Below, one piece after another: positions 1 to 10,760 of a DNA stretch of 64,000 bases. How positions within the stretch are numbered: position 1 is the stretch's first letter; each line of letters begins with the position of its first letter. The position numbers were made by a program, and so were the translations under genes. The notes below the pieces were generated by a model, which was not told the origin of the DNA, did not search any database, and saw only the letters and a list, made by a program, of their open reading frames with translations. This DNA comes from Amylostereum areolatum (lineage: Eukaryota; Basidiomycota; Agaricomycetes; Russulales; Stereaceae): the NCBI GenBank assembly GCA_012932865.1, contig SAXG01000085.1:109774-173773 (forward strand), given 5' to 3'.

Positions 1-2
1 AC

Positions 3-749
3 TTGGCCAATGGAGCCATGGTCGCCTGGGTGGACTTCCACAAAGCACTCAAAGGGGCCTTCACCGACGTCAATGAGCAGCACCGTGCCGCAGTCGAACT
101 GGACGGGTTCAAACAGACGAAGGGTACCACTGCCCATGAATACTTCGCCAAGTTCGAGCAACTCGCAAGAAAGGCAGGATACTCCACGGCGCAGGACCCT
201 ATCCACCTCATGCAGCTGCTCAAACACAACGTCTACTATCGGACCATCGACTCCATCTACGACAGCGGTCACGTTCCTCAGAAATATGAGGACCTCAAAG
301 AGCGCATCATCCTGATCGACGGTCTGCGACAGGAGCGGGAGGACCTTAAGACCCAGCGCAGTGGACCCGTGCAGAACCAAAAACCCAAAGGACAAGGATC
401 GTCCAATGGGCAACAAGGGGGGCAGGTCCCATGGCGCCGCGATGGAACCGGCACGGTGCACGGTGGCAAAGGTCAGCCGATGGACGTCAACCGTGTCGAC
501 ATCAAGGGGCGATGCTTCCGCTGCGGACAGAATGGCCACCAGGTGCGGGACTGCAGGGTGGACGTGAAGAACATCCGAGACATGTGGGGGAGGGACCGGT
601 ACACGGAACCACCAAAGCGGGAGGCTCGAGCACAGACGTTCGAGACGCCCACCGCCTGGGCTAGGAGCCTGTCGGCCGAAGATCGGAAAAGCGTGATGGA
701 CGCGCTTCAAGCTCAGCCGAAGGTGGAGGAGAAGAAGGAGGGTTTTTGA
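3..749 (+). CDS. gag: Gag of element A (5' partial)
   Basis: Capsid/nucleocapsid precursor of a Ty3/gypsy element; it would assemble the virus-like particle and bind element RNA. The frame is already open at the window start, so the true start is upstream. A helical capsid-like region occupies about residues 10-110. A basic Gln/Gly-rich linker follows. Then comes one zinc knuckle, CFRCGQNGHQVRDC (CX2CX4HX4C), near residues 168-181. The frame ends in GAG-GGT-TTT-TGA, where the last bases form a -1 slippery heptamer. About 65 codons follow the knuckle. It is not obviously broken within the window. Confidence 0.88.
   Translation: MANGAMVAWVDFHKALKGAFTDVNEQHRAAVELDGFKQTKGTTAHEYFAKFEQLARKAGYSTAQDPIHLMQLLKHNVYYRTIDSIYDSGHVPQKYEDLKERIILIDGLRQEREDLKTQRSGPVQNQKPKGQGSSNGQQGGQVPWRRDGTGTVHGGKGQPMDVNRVDIKGRCFRCGQNGHQVRDCRVDVKNIRDMWGRDRYTEPPKREARAQTFETPTAWARSLSAEDRKSVMDALQAQPKVEEKKEGF
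740..746 (+). promoter_or_regulatory. Putative -1 ribosomal frameshift heptamer, element A gag-pol
   Basis: In the gag frame the sequence reads GAG GGT TTT TGA, so the heptamer G GGT TTT has the X XXY YYZ form and abuts the gag stop. A -1 slip enters the open frame that starts at 746. The same arrangement is seen in B (8979-8985), C (12368-12374) and D (48647-48653). Confidence 0.65.
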
Positions 750-3700
750 GGGGGCTGACGATGTACACGGCATCTGAAGCCCAAGTTTCTGTTTCTCGCT
801 CGTCTGGTTTTGTGGCGCCTCGGTGGCCTGGTTCTCGTTTACATATGCGCATTGTTGAATCGGACTGTACTACTACGGGGGATATCCCCATTATGACTTC
901 TCTTACGGACTCTATCGGTACGGGCACGCGTCCCGTTGTTATTTTAGATACTCAGGCCTCGATTTGTGAGCCTTCGGCTTTGGATATGGCTTCGGTTTCG
1001 GCTTCAGTTTTGGATACGGACTCGGTTTTGGATATGGACCCTGTGAAGTCAGGGGACAACGCCGTGCGATGGAAGGGGCACGGCGCCCAAATCATGTTAT
1101 ATGGCACCTGGAACGGCTCAATGGACGCTTCGTCGCTTAAGGGAAGACAAACCCGAAAGTGCAATTGCAATCCTTCGCATCTGGACACACCACCGACGCC
1201 GTGACGAGGCTACTTATGAAGCCATCAAGGAAATAACTGGCATGGGAGACGAGTTAGCATGTCAAGCTCTACTAGAGCTCGCCACTCCTATGCAGTTCAT
1301 ACGCTCCGCCAGCGCCAAGGAACAAACGGTCATTCCCACACAACTGGTGGTAGATTCCAAACACATTGTCAAAGCTCTCGCACTCCTGGACAGTGGTTGC
1401 ACTGGCTCGTGTATCAACACGAAGTTTGTGCAGGAAAATCACATCCCCACGCGACGGACTGCTCGCCCAATCCCAGTACGAAATGCAGACGGCACTCTCA
1501 ACACAGGAGGTCCCATTACGGAATATGTCACACTTCGCCTAAATATTCAAGACCATGAAGAAAACATTGACCTGGCGGTCTCCAATCTAGGAGATACGGA
1601 CCTTTTCATTGGACATGAGTGGCTAAAGAAGCACAACCCTCACATCGACTGGAAATCCGGGTCAATTGAATTTGACCGATGCCCTATCAGCTGCTCTCGT
1701 CCCCCTCCCCTCCTCAATATCGATGAGGATGAAGAGGAGGAGGAAGAGCCAGTCCACATGGAAAAGGACGAGCAGCTGTTTGCTTTCGACTGGGATGGCT
1801 ACAAAGCGACATACCACATCCGGACCCATGCATCGGACATTGCAATTGAAGAGCACGCTAAGAAAAAGGAACAGACCTTCTCTGAGCGAGTCCCAACGGC
1901 GTACCACGAATTCAAGGACATCTTTGACAAAGACGACTTCGACAAGCTCCCTGAGCGACGCCCATGGGACCACGCCATTGAGCTCACTCCTAACTTCAAA
2001 CCGGTTGATTGCAAAGTTTACCCCCTCACATTGGACGAGCAGAAGCAACTGGACGCCTTTCTGGAAGAGAACCTGAGATCTGGCCGGATCCAACCGTCCA
2101 AATCACCCATGGCCTCCCCATTCTTCTTCATCAAGAAAAAAGACGGCTCGCTACGTCCTGTGCAGGACTATCGAAAGCTCAATGAGATGACAATAAAGAA
2201 CCGTTACCCGCTCCCGCTCATCCAAGAGTTGGTTGACAAACTTAAAGGAGCACGGCACTTTACCAAGCTCGATGTCCGATGGGGGTACAACAATGTTCGG
2301 ATTAAAGAAGGGGACGAGTGGAAAGCTGCATTCCGCACGAACAAAGGTCTCTACGAGCCTACGGTCATGTTCTTTGGACTCACCAACTCCCCGTCTACGT
2401 TCCAAGCCATGATGAATGACCTGTTCAAAGACTTGATCCACCAAGGAGTCGTGGTCGTCTATTTGGACGACATCCTCATCTTCACACATACGCTAGAAGA
2501 ACATCGTCGGATAGTCAAGGAGGTCCTTCGGATCCTGCGAGAAAACAAACTCTATCTGAAGCCAGAAAAGTGCGAGTTTGAGAAGGCAGAAATCGAATAC
2601 CTGGGCATGATTGTCGGCGGAGGAAGGGTTCGCATGGATCCAGCAAAGGTCGCGGCAATCACCAATTGGCCAGCCCCCAAAACGAAGAAACAACTTCAAT
2701 CATTTTTGGGCTTTTGCAACTTCTACCGTCGCTTTATCAAGGACTTCAGTGGCATTGCTCACCCAATGACTAAACTCACTGGGAAGACGGAATGGGTCTG
2801 GGACACCCCACAGCAGGAGGCTTTTGAGGAACTCAAGCGACGTATAACATCGCAGCCAGTTCTAGCAATCCCTACAGACGATGGGACAGTTCCGTGTCGA
2901 GGCGGACTCCTCTGACTATGCCACGGGCGCGGTACTTTCGCAACAACAGGACAATGGCAAATGGCACCCGGTCGCCTTCCTCTCAAAGTCCCTCAGCGAA
3001 GCTGAGAGGAACTATGAGATTTATGACAAGGAATTACTGGCTATCATGACGGCGCTAGAGGAATGGAGACAATACCTCATGGGGGCACGACAGGAGTTTG
3101 AAATCTGGTCGGATCATCGCAATCTCACGTACTTCCGCAAAGCGCAGAAGCTAAATCGGAGACAAGCACGATGGTTAACGGAGCTACAAGAGTATCATTG
3201 TACGCTACTCCACAAGCCTGGCAAAACAATGGGTAAACCCGATGCTATTTCCCGACTAGCGGGCCTTGAGAAGGGGGAGAAAGACAATGAAAACATTGTC
3301 CTCCTGAAACCAGAACTCTTTCGCGCCCTCAACCATGCAGGAATTATAACCAATGGACCTGACAATGTCTTCATTGAGCGGATTCAGGAGGCTACCTTAC
3401 TCCGAGACCATGCAGTAGAACGCGCCTTAGCACTCAAAGTGAAGGGATGGCTGGAACACGCAGATGGAACGATCACCTGGCAACACAGACTCTATGTCCC
3501 AAGAGACAAAGGACTCCGTGCAGACATCATCCAAGCTCATCATGACGGCCCGCTTGTCGGTCACCCAGGACGATACAAGACCCATGAGCTCATCACGCGC
3601 AACTACTGGTGGCCTGCCATTAGAGACGATGTCCGGAAATATGTTGAAGGATGTGAGACCTGCCAACGTACCAAGATTAGACATGATCGCATTGCCGCTC

Positions 3701-4911
3701 CACTCCACCCACATGACCCGCCACAAGCGCCTTGGGAGCATGTATCCATCGACTTTGTCATGCCGCTCCCAGTCTCGGATGGAAAAGACGCCATCTGCAA
3801 TGTGAACTGCATGGGTACCAAGCAGGTTGTATTCTGGGCCACGACCAAAGACCTAACGGAGGACGAACTCGCCTTCGAGTACCTACGCGAGGTGGTCCCC
3901 CATCATGGAATTCCTAGAAAGATCGTCAGCGACCGTGGCAGCGTGTTTGTCTCCAAATTCACCACAGCATTGTTCCAACTGTTAGGCATTGAAGGGAACC
4001 CGTCCACGGCGTATCACCCTCAGACGGACGGACAGACCGAACGCTCCAACATGACCATGGAAAACTACCTTCGCATCTTCGTCAATCAACGACAGGACAA
4101 TTGGACACGTTACCTCCCACTTGCCATGACTGCACTCAACAACATGGTCCATAGTTCGATTGGGATGTCTCCCAACTTTGCCAACTATGGTCGGGAACTC
4201 TACCTGGGGACAAACCCTCGACGTGAGACAGACAACCCATCGGCGAACGAGTTTGCACAACGCATGCGAGACATCTATGAGGAAGCCCGCTCTGCGCTAA
4301 AGGCAGCACAGGACGATCAAAAGCGCTTTTACGATCGCAAGAAGGACGAACCAATAGATTACAAAATTGGCGACTTCGTCTGGCTGGAAGCCAAGACCAG
4401 AGATGGCCAAACCGTAATCAAAACGGCACGTCCTATGCAAAAGCTAGATGACAAGCGCTTTGGTCCTTTCGAAATCCTGGAAAAAGTCGGAGCATCGGCT
4501 TACAAGCTTCGCCTCCCTACATCCTGGTCACGAAAACATCCGGTCTTCAACGAGTCCCTCCTATCTCCACACAACGGTCCCGCCTTTGACAATCAGAAAG
4601 CACCTACACCTCCACCGCCAGAGTTAGTCCAAGGAGAGGAAGTCTATGAGGTCGAAAAGATTATAGACTCCAAGAAGGTTGGTCGCGGCTTCAAGTACCT
4701 CGTCAAATGGAAAGGCTACCCAGACAATGACAATACTTGGGAGCCTCTCACCAATCTCCAGAATGCCAAGAAACGCATTGACGACTTCCACCGTGAACAT
4801 CCGGGTGCCCCGAAACCTGCACGCCTTAATCGTTGGAAACTCCTGTCGGAGGAAGAAACTGGATCTGATTACGACGAGGACGTCGAATCTAAGGAAGGGG
4901 TGATGTCATGA
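746..4911 (+). pseudogene. pol: Pol of element A, broken by small frameshifts
   Basis: Polyprotein that would process Gag, copy the RNA and integrate the cDNA. Domains in order: protease with LDSGCTGS near 1383; reverse transcriptase with YLDD at about 2459; RNase H from about 2890 (acidic EADSSDYATG start, WSDHRNL later); integrase with an HHCC finger (about 3535-3670) and DDE residues near 3751, 3931 and 4039; a chromodomain at about 4648-4830. The reading frame changes at least three times: between about 1040 and 1080, near 1137, and near 2885, where RT passes into RNase H. The long open stretches are 1101-2915 and 2881-4911. The stop (4909-4911) lies inside the 3' LTR. It is probably inactive unless some shifts are sequencing errors. 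Confidence 0.9.
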
Positions 4912-5361
4912 ACGGTCTATAATTTTCTTTTTACTTTACATCGGTTACACACTTTAGGACTTATCGACTTATCACCGGTCCGGCTCCACCATTGGCCCGG
5001 ACCCGGCTCATCTATATCCCGCCCGGACCCACGTGACTCATCTCGGTCCGGGTCTGACTCCTTTCTCTTGACTCATGCTGTACGATACTGACTCATGCTG
5101 TGCTCTTTTACATACGACTGCTTACTTATACTTGGTCTGCTTACTGATCGCCGTGTATTGGTTGCTTACCTAAGTCTCTCTCCTCTTGTGTATATAAGGC
5201 TCGCTCTCGCTGTACATATTCCTTATCTCGAGCTAGTCAATTCTACCGACTTTGCTTGCTTTCCCTTGTCTGTCGCCGTGTCTGATCGGCTCCCCTCTGT
5301 CGTCCTCTTCCTCTGTCAGCTTTGTCGTAACTTGGTGCTGTCACACTAGTCGTTGCTGACA
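4904..5361 (+). repeat. 3' LTR of element A (458 bp)
   Basis: It starts TGTCATGAAC and ends TTGCTGACA, with a 5 bp terminal inverted repeat TGTCA/TGACA. A purine tract (AAGGAAGGGGTGA) lies just upstream. A TATATAA box is at 5191-5197. A second copy of exactly the same length lies at 42019-42476. Confidence 0.93.
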
Positions 5362-5485
5362 GCGACATTCCCACTCAACACGCTTACAGAAGATGTCTCA
5401 CACTGTCTCGTGACAGTTGCCCTATGAGGAAGTCGCGGAGTATAACATTCCAACCGGATTCAATCTCAGCTTCCCCAGACTGCCT
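5362..5485. other. Non-coding flank between the A LTR and the palindrome
   Basis: No gene is seen. The stretch is repeated at about 24434-24576, next to the second palindrome copy, but without an A LTR on its left. Confidence 0.6.
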
Positions 5486-6318
5486 CACCGCGGGCAGAAG
5501 TCCATTTGAGCCCGGTTCTCACGCATTCGAAATGCGCGTCGGAAGTACAAATATCAGAAAGCCGTTGTAACTAAGTCTACAAATCCGATACGATCGATTT
5601 GTAATGTCCATTAGCTCGAAGTGAAGTCAATCAAAACGTGTCGTGTGGAATGTGTATTCGACGGGAAAAAACACATTAGACACGTGAGGTTTCGGACCGC
5701 TTACGACCGGCTTGAAATGACTTATTTGTGATAGGACTTATTGCGGAGCAAATGGAACTGATACTTCTCGTTTTGGTAGGGATCAAATGCAACATTTTGA
5801 ACCTGTGTTCTCCGAGATAAAACACATTAGAAATCTGTTCCTCAGGAACTAATGAACGGCTGGATTGAGGACTTGTGCACTTGAGGGTTGATACAGGCAA
5901 GGGCTCACCATATCCCCACACAGGTGCACAAGGCTTGAGTCCAGCCATTCATGAGTTCCTGAGGAACAGATTTCTAATGTGTTTTATCTCGGAGAACACA
6001 GGTTCAAAATGTTGCATTTGATCCCTACCAAAACGAGAAGTATCAGTTCCATTTGCTCCGCAATAAGTCCTATCACAAATAAGTCATTTCAAGCCGGTCG
6101 TAAGCGGTCCGAAACCTCACGTGTCTAATGTGTTTTTTCCCGTCGAATACACATTCCACACGACACGTTTTGATTGACTTCACTTCGAGCTAATGGACAT
6201 TACAAATCGATCGTATCGGATTTGTAGACTTAGTTACAACGGCTTTCTGATATTTGTACTTCCGACGCGCATTTCGAATGCGTGAGAACCGGGCTCAAAT
6301 GGACTTCTGCCCGCGGTG
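5486..6318. mobile_element. Foldback element: 833 bp near-perfect palindrome, copy 1
   Basis: Two arms of about 400 bp are reverse complements around a spacer near 5890-5915. The ends are CACCGCGGGCAGAAGTCC and its complement. The inner core runs from TTGTAAC (5565) to GTTACAA (6239). There is no coding capacity. Related copies lie at 24577-25435 (noisy) and 43168-44175, and a lone outer-arm fragment lies at 45646-45722, so this is a family and not a chance hairpin. CCT flanks both ends and may be a short target duplication. Element B inserted two bases beyond the right end. Confidence 0.85.
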
Positions 6319-6320
6319 CC
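6316..6320 (+). repeat. Target-site duplication, left of element B (GTGCC)
   Basis: GTGCC immediately precedes the 5' LTR and is repeated immediately after the 3' LTR at 23541-23545. Confidence 0.93.
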
Positions 6321-6857
6321 TGTTACAACTTGTCCAAGGTACTTCATTTTCCATTACCTTACTAGGAAGGACGTCGCTAAACGAAGGACTACGACTGTGC
6401 CCCAGTTCGTAACCGTCTCAACGACGCGACGACGACAGTGCCACAGATCGTCACCATCCCGACGACAGTGCCACAGATCGTCACCGTCTCAACGGCATAG
6501 CCGCGACGGTGCCACAGTCTTATCCCCGTAGATACTTGATGCGACCGTCGCTCAATGTACATATATTTACTCGACCTCCTTTCTTATAAAAGGAGGCTCA
6601 TCGAACGAGCCATTCCTGAGCTCGTTCTCTTTGTAAATACAGGACTGTTCTAACTAAAGAACCTCCTCTTAAGTCTACTAAAGAGAATCCAAACTAAAGT
6701 CGAAAGCTCGTCTAAGTATTCCGTGAATACTTACTGCTTCGCTTATCGACTCTAACTTTCGCGCAACCGAGACGTCTGGATCACCTGATCCCACCTCTCA
6801 CACGTAAGAGTACTGTAGCCTGAGCCGCTTGTCACGTGATAAGGACCGTCCTTAACA
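6321..6857 (+). repeat. 5' LTR of element B (537 bp)
   Basis: It runs TGTTA...TAACA. It contains a TATAAAAGG box at 6585-6593 and about two copies of a 30 bp unit built on GTGCCACAGATCGTCACC. No AUG lies between the TATA box and the end of the LTR. A possible short intron, donor GTAAGA at 6804 and acceptor CTACAG ending at 6895, would remove the LTR/leader junction. Confidence 0.94.
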
Positions 6858-6861
6858 CTAG

Positions 6862-7668
6862 AACGAGCTCTCCTCTACACTAGCTCACCCTACAGTTTGG
6901 CGCAGAGCGTCAAACGAAACACCCACCACGGAGTCAGCGGAACAACCCGCTGAAAAAAGACCATCAGATTTTGAGATCCCTCAACTCCAATCAAACTGCA
7001 GTCGAGACTTCCCTAATGGAAACGAAGATCATCGCTGGACATTTGACCCCTATCATCTCCTTTTTTACTACGATGGAACCCTCGTTGCGAAAGAAAGCAA
7101 AGGGACATACGCATACCAGTGGAACCCACCCATATACAGATACAACCTTCCCCCAGCAGCAGAATACTTCAAAGATAGATCCAAAAGAGAAAAGGAAGAC
7201 GGAAGCTACGACAATTCACATTGGAAGCGCCCAGATTATTCAAGACCTCATATCGAGCCCCTCTCATCAGAAGAACTCTGGAAACACCCGGACGCACAGA
7301 AAGTCGAAGAGAAACCTTACACCGGGAATATTAAGGACTACTGGGAATTTGATCCCGATACCGACACAGCCGACACGACAACCGAACCACAGAACCCTCA
7401 AACCGAACTCCAGCATCCTCAAGAACCCGCAGCAGGCACACAACCTCCAGAAGAAACCGCGCCAGAACCTAAGAGAACTGTATCAAACCCCCAAATTAAG
7501 TCCGATTCCGGAAGAAGTCGAGAAGGCAGCCCATCGAGCGCAGCAGAAACGGAAAGACATACAGAAGAATCAACAAGATCTCCATCAATTAAATCAGACA
7601 AAGACATCTTCGAAACCAGAAAAGGAAGACAAGGAAACCTATTCGGAAGACCAGAGAACGTCACGACA
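6862..7668 (+). other. AUG-less open frame in phase with B gag (269 codons)
   Basis: The gag frame is open from just after a TAG at 6859 to the gag AUG at 7669 and contains no AUG codon. The translation looks like real protein. An aromatic, Asp/Pro-rich part comes first (with FDPYHLLFYYDG, YAYQWNPP, DYWEFDPD), followed by a Gln/Glu/Pro-rich tail. Several AUGs in this stretch, for example at 7016, lie in another frame. Gag may begin at a near-cognate codon, or a spliced RNA may supply the start; the sequence alone does not say. If translated, Gag would have about 700 residues. Confidence 0.55.
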
Positions 7669-8988
7669 ATGGGAGACGCTACCACCTCGATACCCAACCC
7701 CGCCGCCACACTTAGCAATGCCCCCCCTGGAGAAACTAATATACCGCTCCAGACGCCTGCAACTCCAACACCAGCCGATCCCGCGAAACCAAGACATAAG
7801 ACTCGATTCCCCATAGGATTCGGTTTAGGCGAGCCAATAGGATGGAAAGCACCATCACCGCGACCATCATCGCCTTCCGACCGATCAGCTGATAATGAGA
7901 AAGGAAAAAAGGTTCAGGACTATGTATTCGGAAGAGGAGCAACCGCAGATCTTCCGGAAGGACCGAGACACCCACCATGGCATTCACCACCGGGAGGAAC
8001 AGGAACAATTGGATCTAAACCCGAAGACAAAGACAAAGGATTCAAACTGAACACACTAGGAGTATACGACGGAAGAGACCGAGCGAAGGCAGCAAAATTC
8101 GTTGAACAATGCGTACTTCGCTTCATAGCATTCCCCAACGCATACAAAACCAACATGCGTAAGATAACCTTTGTACTCTCGCATCTCACAGATGGACCCG
8201 CCCTTCACTGGGCGTCCCTCTTAATAAGCAAGATCGATAAGATACGAGAGCGCGGCATAGATCCAGAAATGCATCTTCCATGGACGGGATTCCGTGACTA
8301 CTTCTTAGAAACCTTTGGAGAAATAGACCCCGGAAGAGACGCTAGATTCAACATACAGCGCCTGGAACAAGGCACTATGGAAACCAAAGATTACATCACG
8401 GTCTTTAGAGACTATGCTATGGAAGCCGGTTACGATCATAAAGCATTGATCGACCAATTCAAGAGAGGACTGCGCAACGATATAGTAGTCGAGATTCTCA
8501 AGAGAGATCACATCTCGAACGATATCGACGAATGGTATGAACTCGCACTGCGCATCGATAATAACTGGCGAGAAGCTCAGGCATTCCAACGACATTATAC
8601 GAGACCAATGAACCCGACGAGTGATCTTACCCTCCTATACAAGAAACCGCAGCCGTATGTTCCGTTCCGAAGAGGAAACGGAAATAAAGGGAACGCTACC
8701 ACCGCCAGGGTCGCTCAGACCGGAAACAACAACCGAAACTTCAGACGCCTTACCCCGCAAGAACGTACAGAACTTCAGAAATCGGGATCATGCTTCTATT
8801 GTCGGAAGCCAGGACATATCTCCAGGAACTGCCCAGAGAAACGTACCCAAACAACGATCAATGCACGAACGGCGAATTTAACAGAGGAAGAATCCCCGAT
8901 TAATCAAATCACCAAGCTTGTGAACAAGATGGACAGTGAAACGTTCGCACGCACCGCCAACATGTTCAAAGACAATCAGGGTTTTTGA
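7669..8988 (+). CDS. gag: Gag of element B
   Basis: Capsid/nucleocapsid protein, 439 aa from the AUG at 7669. A Pro/Ser-rich N-terminal segment is followed by a capsid-like region (about residues 120-290; FPNAYKTNMRKITFVLSHL, then ARFNIQRLEQG). A basic linker and one CCHC knuckle, CFYCRKPGHISRNC, follow near residue 384. The frame ends CAG GGT TTT TGA on a slippery heptamer, with pol overlapping in the -1 frame. The start is uncertain because the same frame is open for 269 codons upstream. It is full length and unbroken. Confidence 0.88.
   Translation: MGDATTSIPNPAATLSNAPPGETNIPLQTPATPTPADPAKPRHKTRFPIGFGLGEPIGWKAPSPRPSSPSDRSADNEKGKKVQDYVFGRGATADLPEGPRHPPWHSPPGGTGTIGSKPEDKDKGFKLNTLGVYDGRDRAKAAKFVEQCVLRFIAFPNAYKTNMRKITFVLSHLTDGPALHWASLLISKIDKIRERGIDPEMHLPWTGFRDYFLETFGEIDPGRDARFNIQRLEQGTMETKDYITVFRDYAMEAGYDHKALIDQFKRGLRNDIVVEILKRDHISNDIDEWYELALRIDNNWREAQAFQRHYTRPMNPTSDLTLLYKKPQPYVPFRRGNGNKGNATTARVAQTGNNNRNFRRLTPQERTELQKSGSCFYCRKPGHISRNCPEKRTQTTINARTANLTEEESPINQITKLVNKMDSETFARTANMFKDNQGF
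8979..8985 (+). promoter_or_regulatory. Putative -1 frameshift heptamer, element B gag-pol
   Basis: G GGT TTT directly precedes the gag TGA. A -1 slip continues as TTG AAT CGT into protease. B pol has no AUG at its start, as expected for a frameshift fusion. Confidence 0.7.
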
Positions 8989-9719
8989 ATCGTCCTTCAA
9001 CCGCGGCTGTTGAAAGGACACAGACAATGAACTTTTCAAATCAATCTCCTGTGCAGGAAACAGGAGATGACGTAAATAGAACAGTGTATATAAGGTCATA
9101 CCAAGATGGAGCAACGCACGCTCCATCAATTAATATACCTGTTATGTTTCATGGAAAGTTCCGTAAGGCCGCAGCAAAAGCGCTACTAGATAGCGGAGCA
9201 AGCAGTACCCTAATCCATCCAGATTTCGTACGAAAACACAAGATGAATCTGATCCAACTTAAGAAACCGATATCGATATACAACGTTGATGGATCTCGGA
9301 ACACTCTAGGAGAGATCAAACAGAAAGTGTACCTTCCAATGACGATGGAAGGGATCAACGGAGAAATTCATCGCGAAAACTTAGGATTATTCGTCACAGC
9401 CCTGGGAGGAGACGAAGTAATCTTAGGAACCCCTTGGCTCAAGAAACACAATCCTCATATCGATTGGAGAAAGAGACAGATTACACTACAGACATGTCCA
9501 GGTACGTGCTCCACTACCAGTAAAACAATGATCGTCCAAGGAAAAGACGAACACCCTCTACAATCATTCGAAGAACAAAAGATCAACCATCACGCAACAA
9601 TAGAAGAACAAGAAGACCCCGAATTCGACTCCGATCTCGCCGATATCAGGATAGTCAGAACGTTCCATGGAAAGACTGACGTAGAAACAATGCCGATTGC
9701 AGAAGAAACAAACGAACCC
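8985..9719 (+). CDS. pol: Pol of element B, first part (protease), interrupted by element C
   Basis: N-terminal part of Pol, reached by -1 frameshifting. It holds the aspartic protease: LDSGASSTLI near 9184 has the catalytic D-S/T-G, and the later motif GTPWLKKHNPHIDW is typical of Ty3/gypsy proteases. The frame stays open to AAC GAA CCC at 9719, where element C begins. It resumes at 16738 in the same frame as GGT ATT TGG once C and one AACCC copy are removed. C therefore disrupted an intact gene. The downstream codons that run on into the C LTR are not part of this gene. Confidence 0.9.
9715..9719 (+). repeat. Target-site duplication, left of element C (AACCC)
   Basis: AACCC precedes the C 5' LTR and recurs at 16733-16737 after the 3' LTR. 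Confidence 0.93.
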
Positions 9720-10142
9720 TGTCACGGATCGCTCCATTTCTTTCTTCGTTTGCAGACCTTGTACACGCGACGCGTCACGGCACATGACTTTCCTTCGCAT
9801 CACATGCTCCAACGACGTCACTGCCCGGACTTCCGAACGGTGTTCCGCATCCTTATCTATGACATCATTGCTCCGGACTCCCGCCCTCCTCCCCATGACT
9901 CCTTTCTTATTGTTCCCCCCGCTTGCACCACTATCGCATCGCATCGCACCATCGTTCCCACTTGTATATAAGGACAGTATCCCTTTTCCCTTTTCCTCAG
10001 ACTGTCCATCTCGTCATACGGTACTGTAGCGCACGTTGCACTACCCTAGGCCTGACACTCTCAAATCCATCTGTTCTCTCTTGCTCCTCCCATCGTTGCG
10101 ACTTAGGCGGTTCCATCGGTCTCATAAACTGCGTTTCTGACA
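9720..10142 (+). repeat. 5' LTR of element C (423 bp)
   Basis: It runs TGTCACGG...TTTCTGACA, with a TATATAA box at 9965-9971. No AUG follows the TATA box within the LTR. Confidence 0.95.
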
Positions 10143-10214
10143 CCTGGACAGTCTACCCCTACGCCTACCTCGCACCCCTCTCTCCATCTACCTCTGCCGT
10201 CTCTACGACGTTAA

Positions 10215-10760
10215 AAAACTCCCACCACGGACCTCCCGAACGCACCGGTTTTCCTCCCGTTCAACGGAAAGCCGATCACCCCCCGCGACGACGCACCACT
10301 CCCCTACCCTTGGTCCGACGCCGTCACCGTCAACTGCCTCGTCCCCGTACAGAACCTCTGCAAGAAAGATCCCTGGACCGCGCACGGCCTCAACTTCCGC
10401 ATCTTCGAGTGGAGGTGGCACAAGGATCACGGTACTGTCGTCCTCGCCCTATACGTCCGGATCACTACGTGCATCAACATAGATCTCGAACGCCTTGAAT
10501 TCACCCTCCACGCCCCCACCTACCACACATACCTCATCCAGGACGCCCCCAACCCGATCCTCCAAACCAGTTTCACCTCCGTCTCCCAGTTTAACCGCCG
10601 GACCCCCGAATCCACCCCGCCACCAGTCCTCCGTCCCACCATCAAGGGTAAGACCCTTCGTCGCCGCCACCACGAACATAAGATCCGCCAGGCAGTAAAA
10701 GCCGGCTACCTCACCAAGAAACTCCTCGGCCGTCGCCCCATCGCAGCGGACTTCTTCTAG
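10215..10760 (+). other. AUG-less leader open frame (ORF0) of element C
   Basis: It has 181 sense codons between TAA (10212) and TAG (10758-10760), in the same phase as gag. The product is protein-like: FLPFNGKPITPRDDAPLPYP, then FRIFEWRWHKDH, then a basic C-terminus (GKTLRRRHHEHKIRQAVKAG). Element D retains the frame and the same TAG. There is no AUG here or anywhere upstream in the transcript. I do not recognise the family. Alternatives are initiation at a near-cognate codon, readthrough of the TAG into the gag extension, or use of the donor-like GTAAGA at 10648 with acceptor TTCTTCTAG at 10760. That splice would change the reading frame downstream. Confidence 0.5.

Larger units (their letters stand above)
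1..5361 (+). mobile_element. Ty3/gypsy element A, 5'-truncated by the window
   Basis: LTR retrotransposon entering from the left edge. Visible order is gag with a CCHC knuckle, then protease, reverse transcriptase, RNase H, integrase and chromodomain, then a 458 bp 3' LTR. This order is that of chromodomain-bearing Ty3/gypsy elements. The 5' LTR and the start of gag lie outside the window. The five bases after the LTR (GCGAC, 5362-5366) would be the target duplication but cannot be checked. The same GCGAC also begins the second copy of the flank near 24434, where no A LTR is present. A second, 3'-only copy lies at 40861-42476. Confidence 0.95.

Noticed and set aside
10201..10225. AAAAAAC heptamer (A AAA AAC) in the C leader as a frameshift site
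   Set aside because: A -1 slip there enters a frame without protein-like composition; ORF0 would need +1.
9720..10500. Open frame starting in the C LTR with AUG (LTR-encoded peptide)
   Set aside because: The AUG lies upstream of the TATA box, so the transcript would not contain it.
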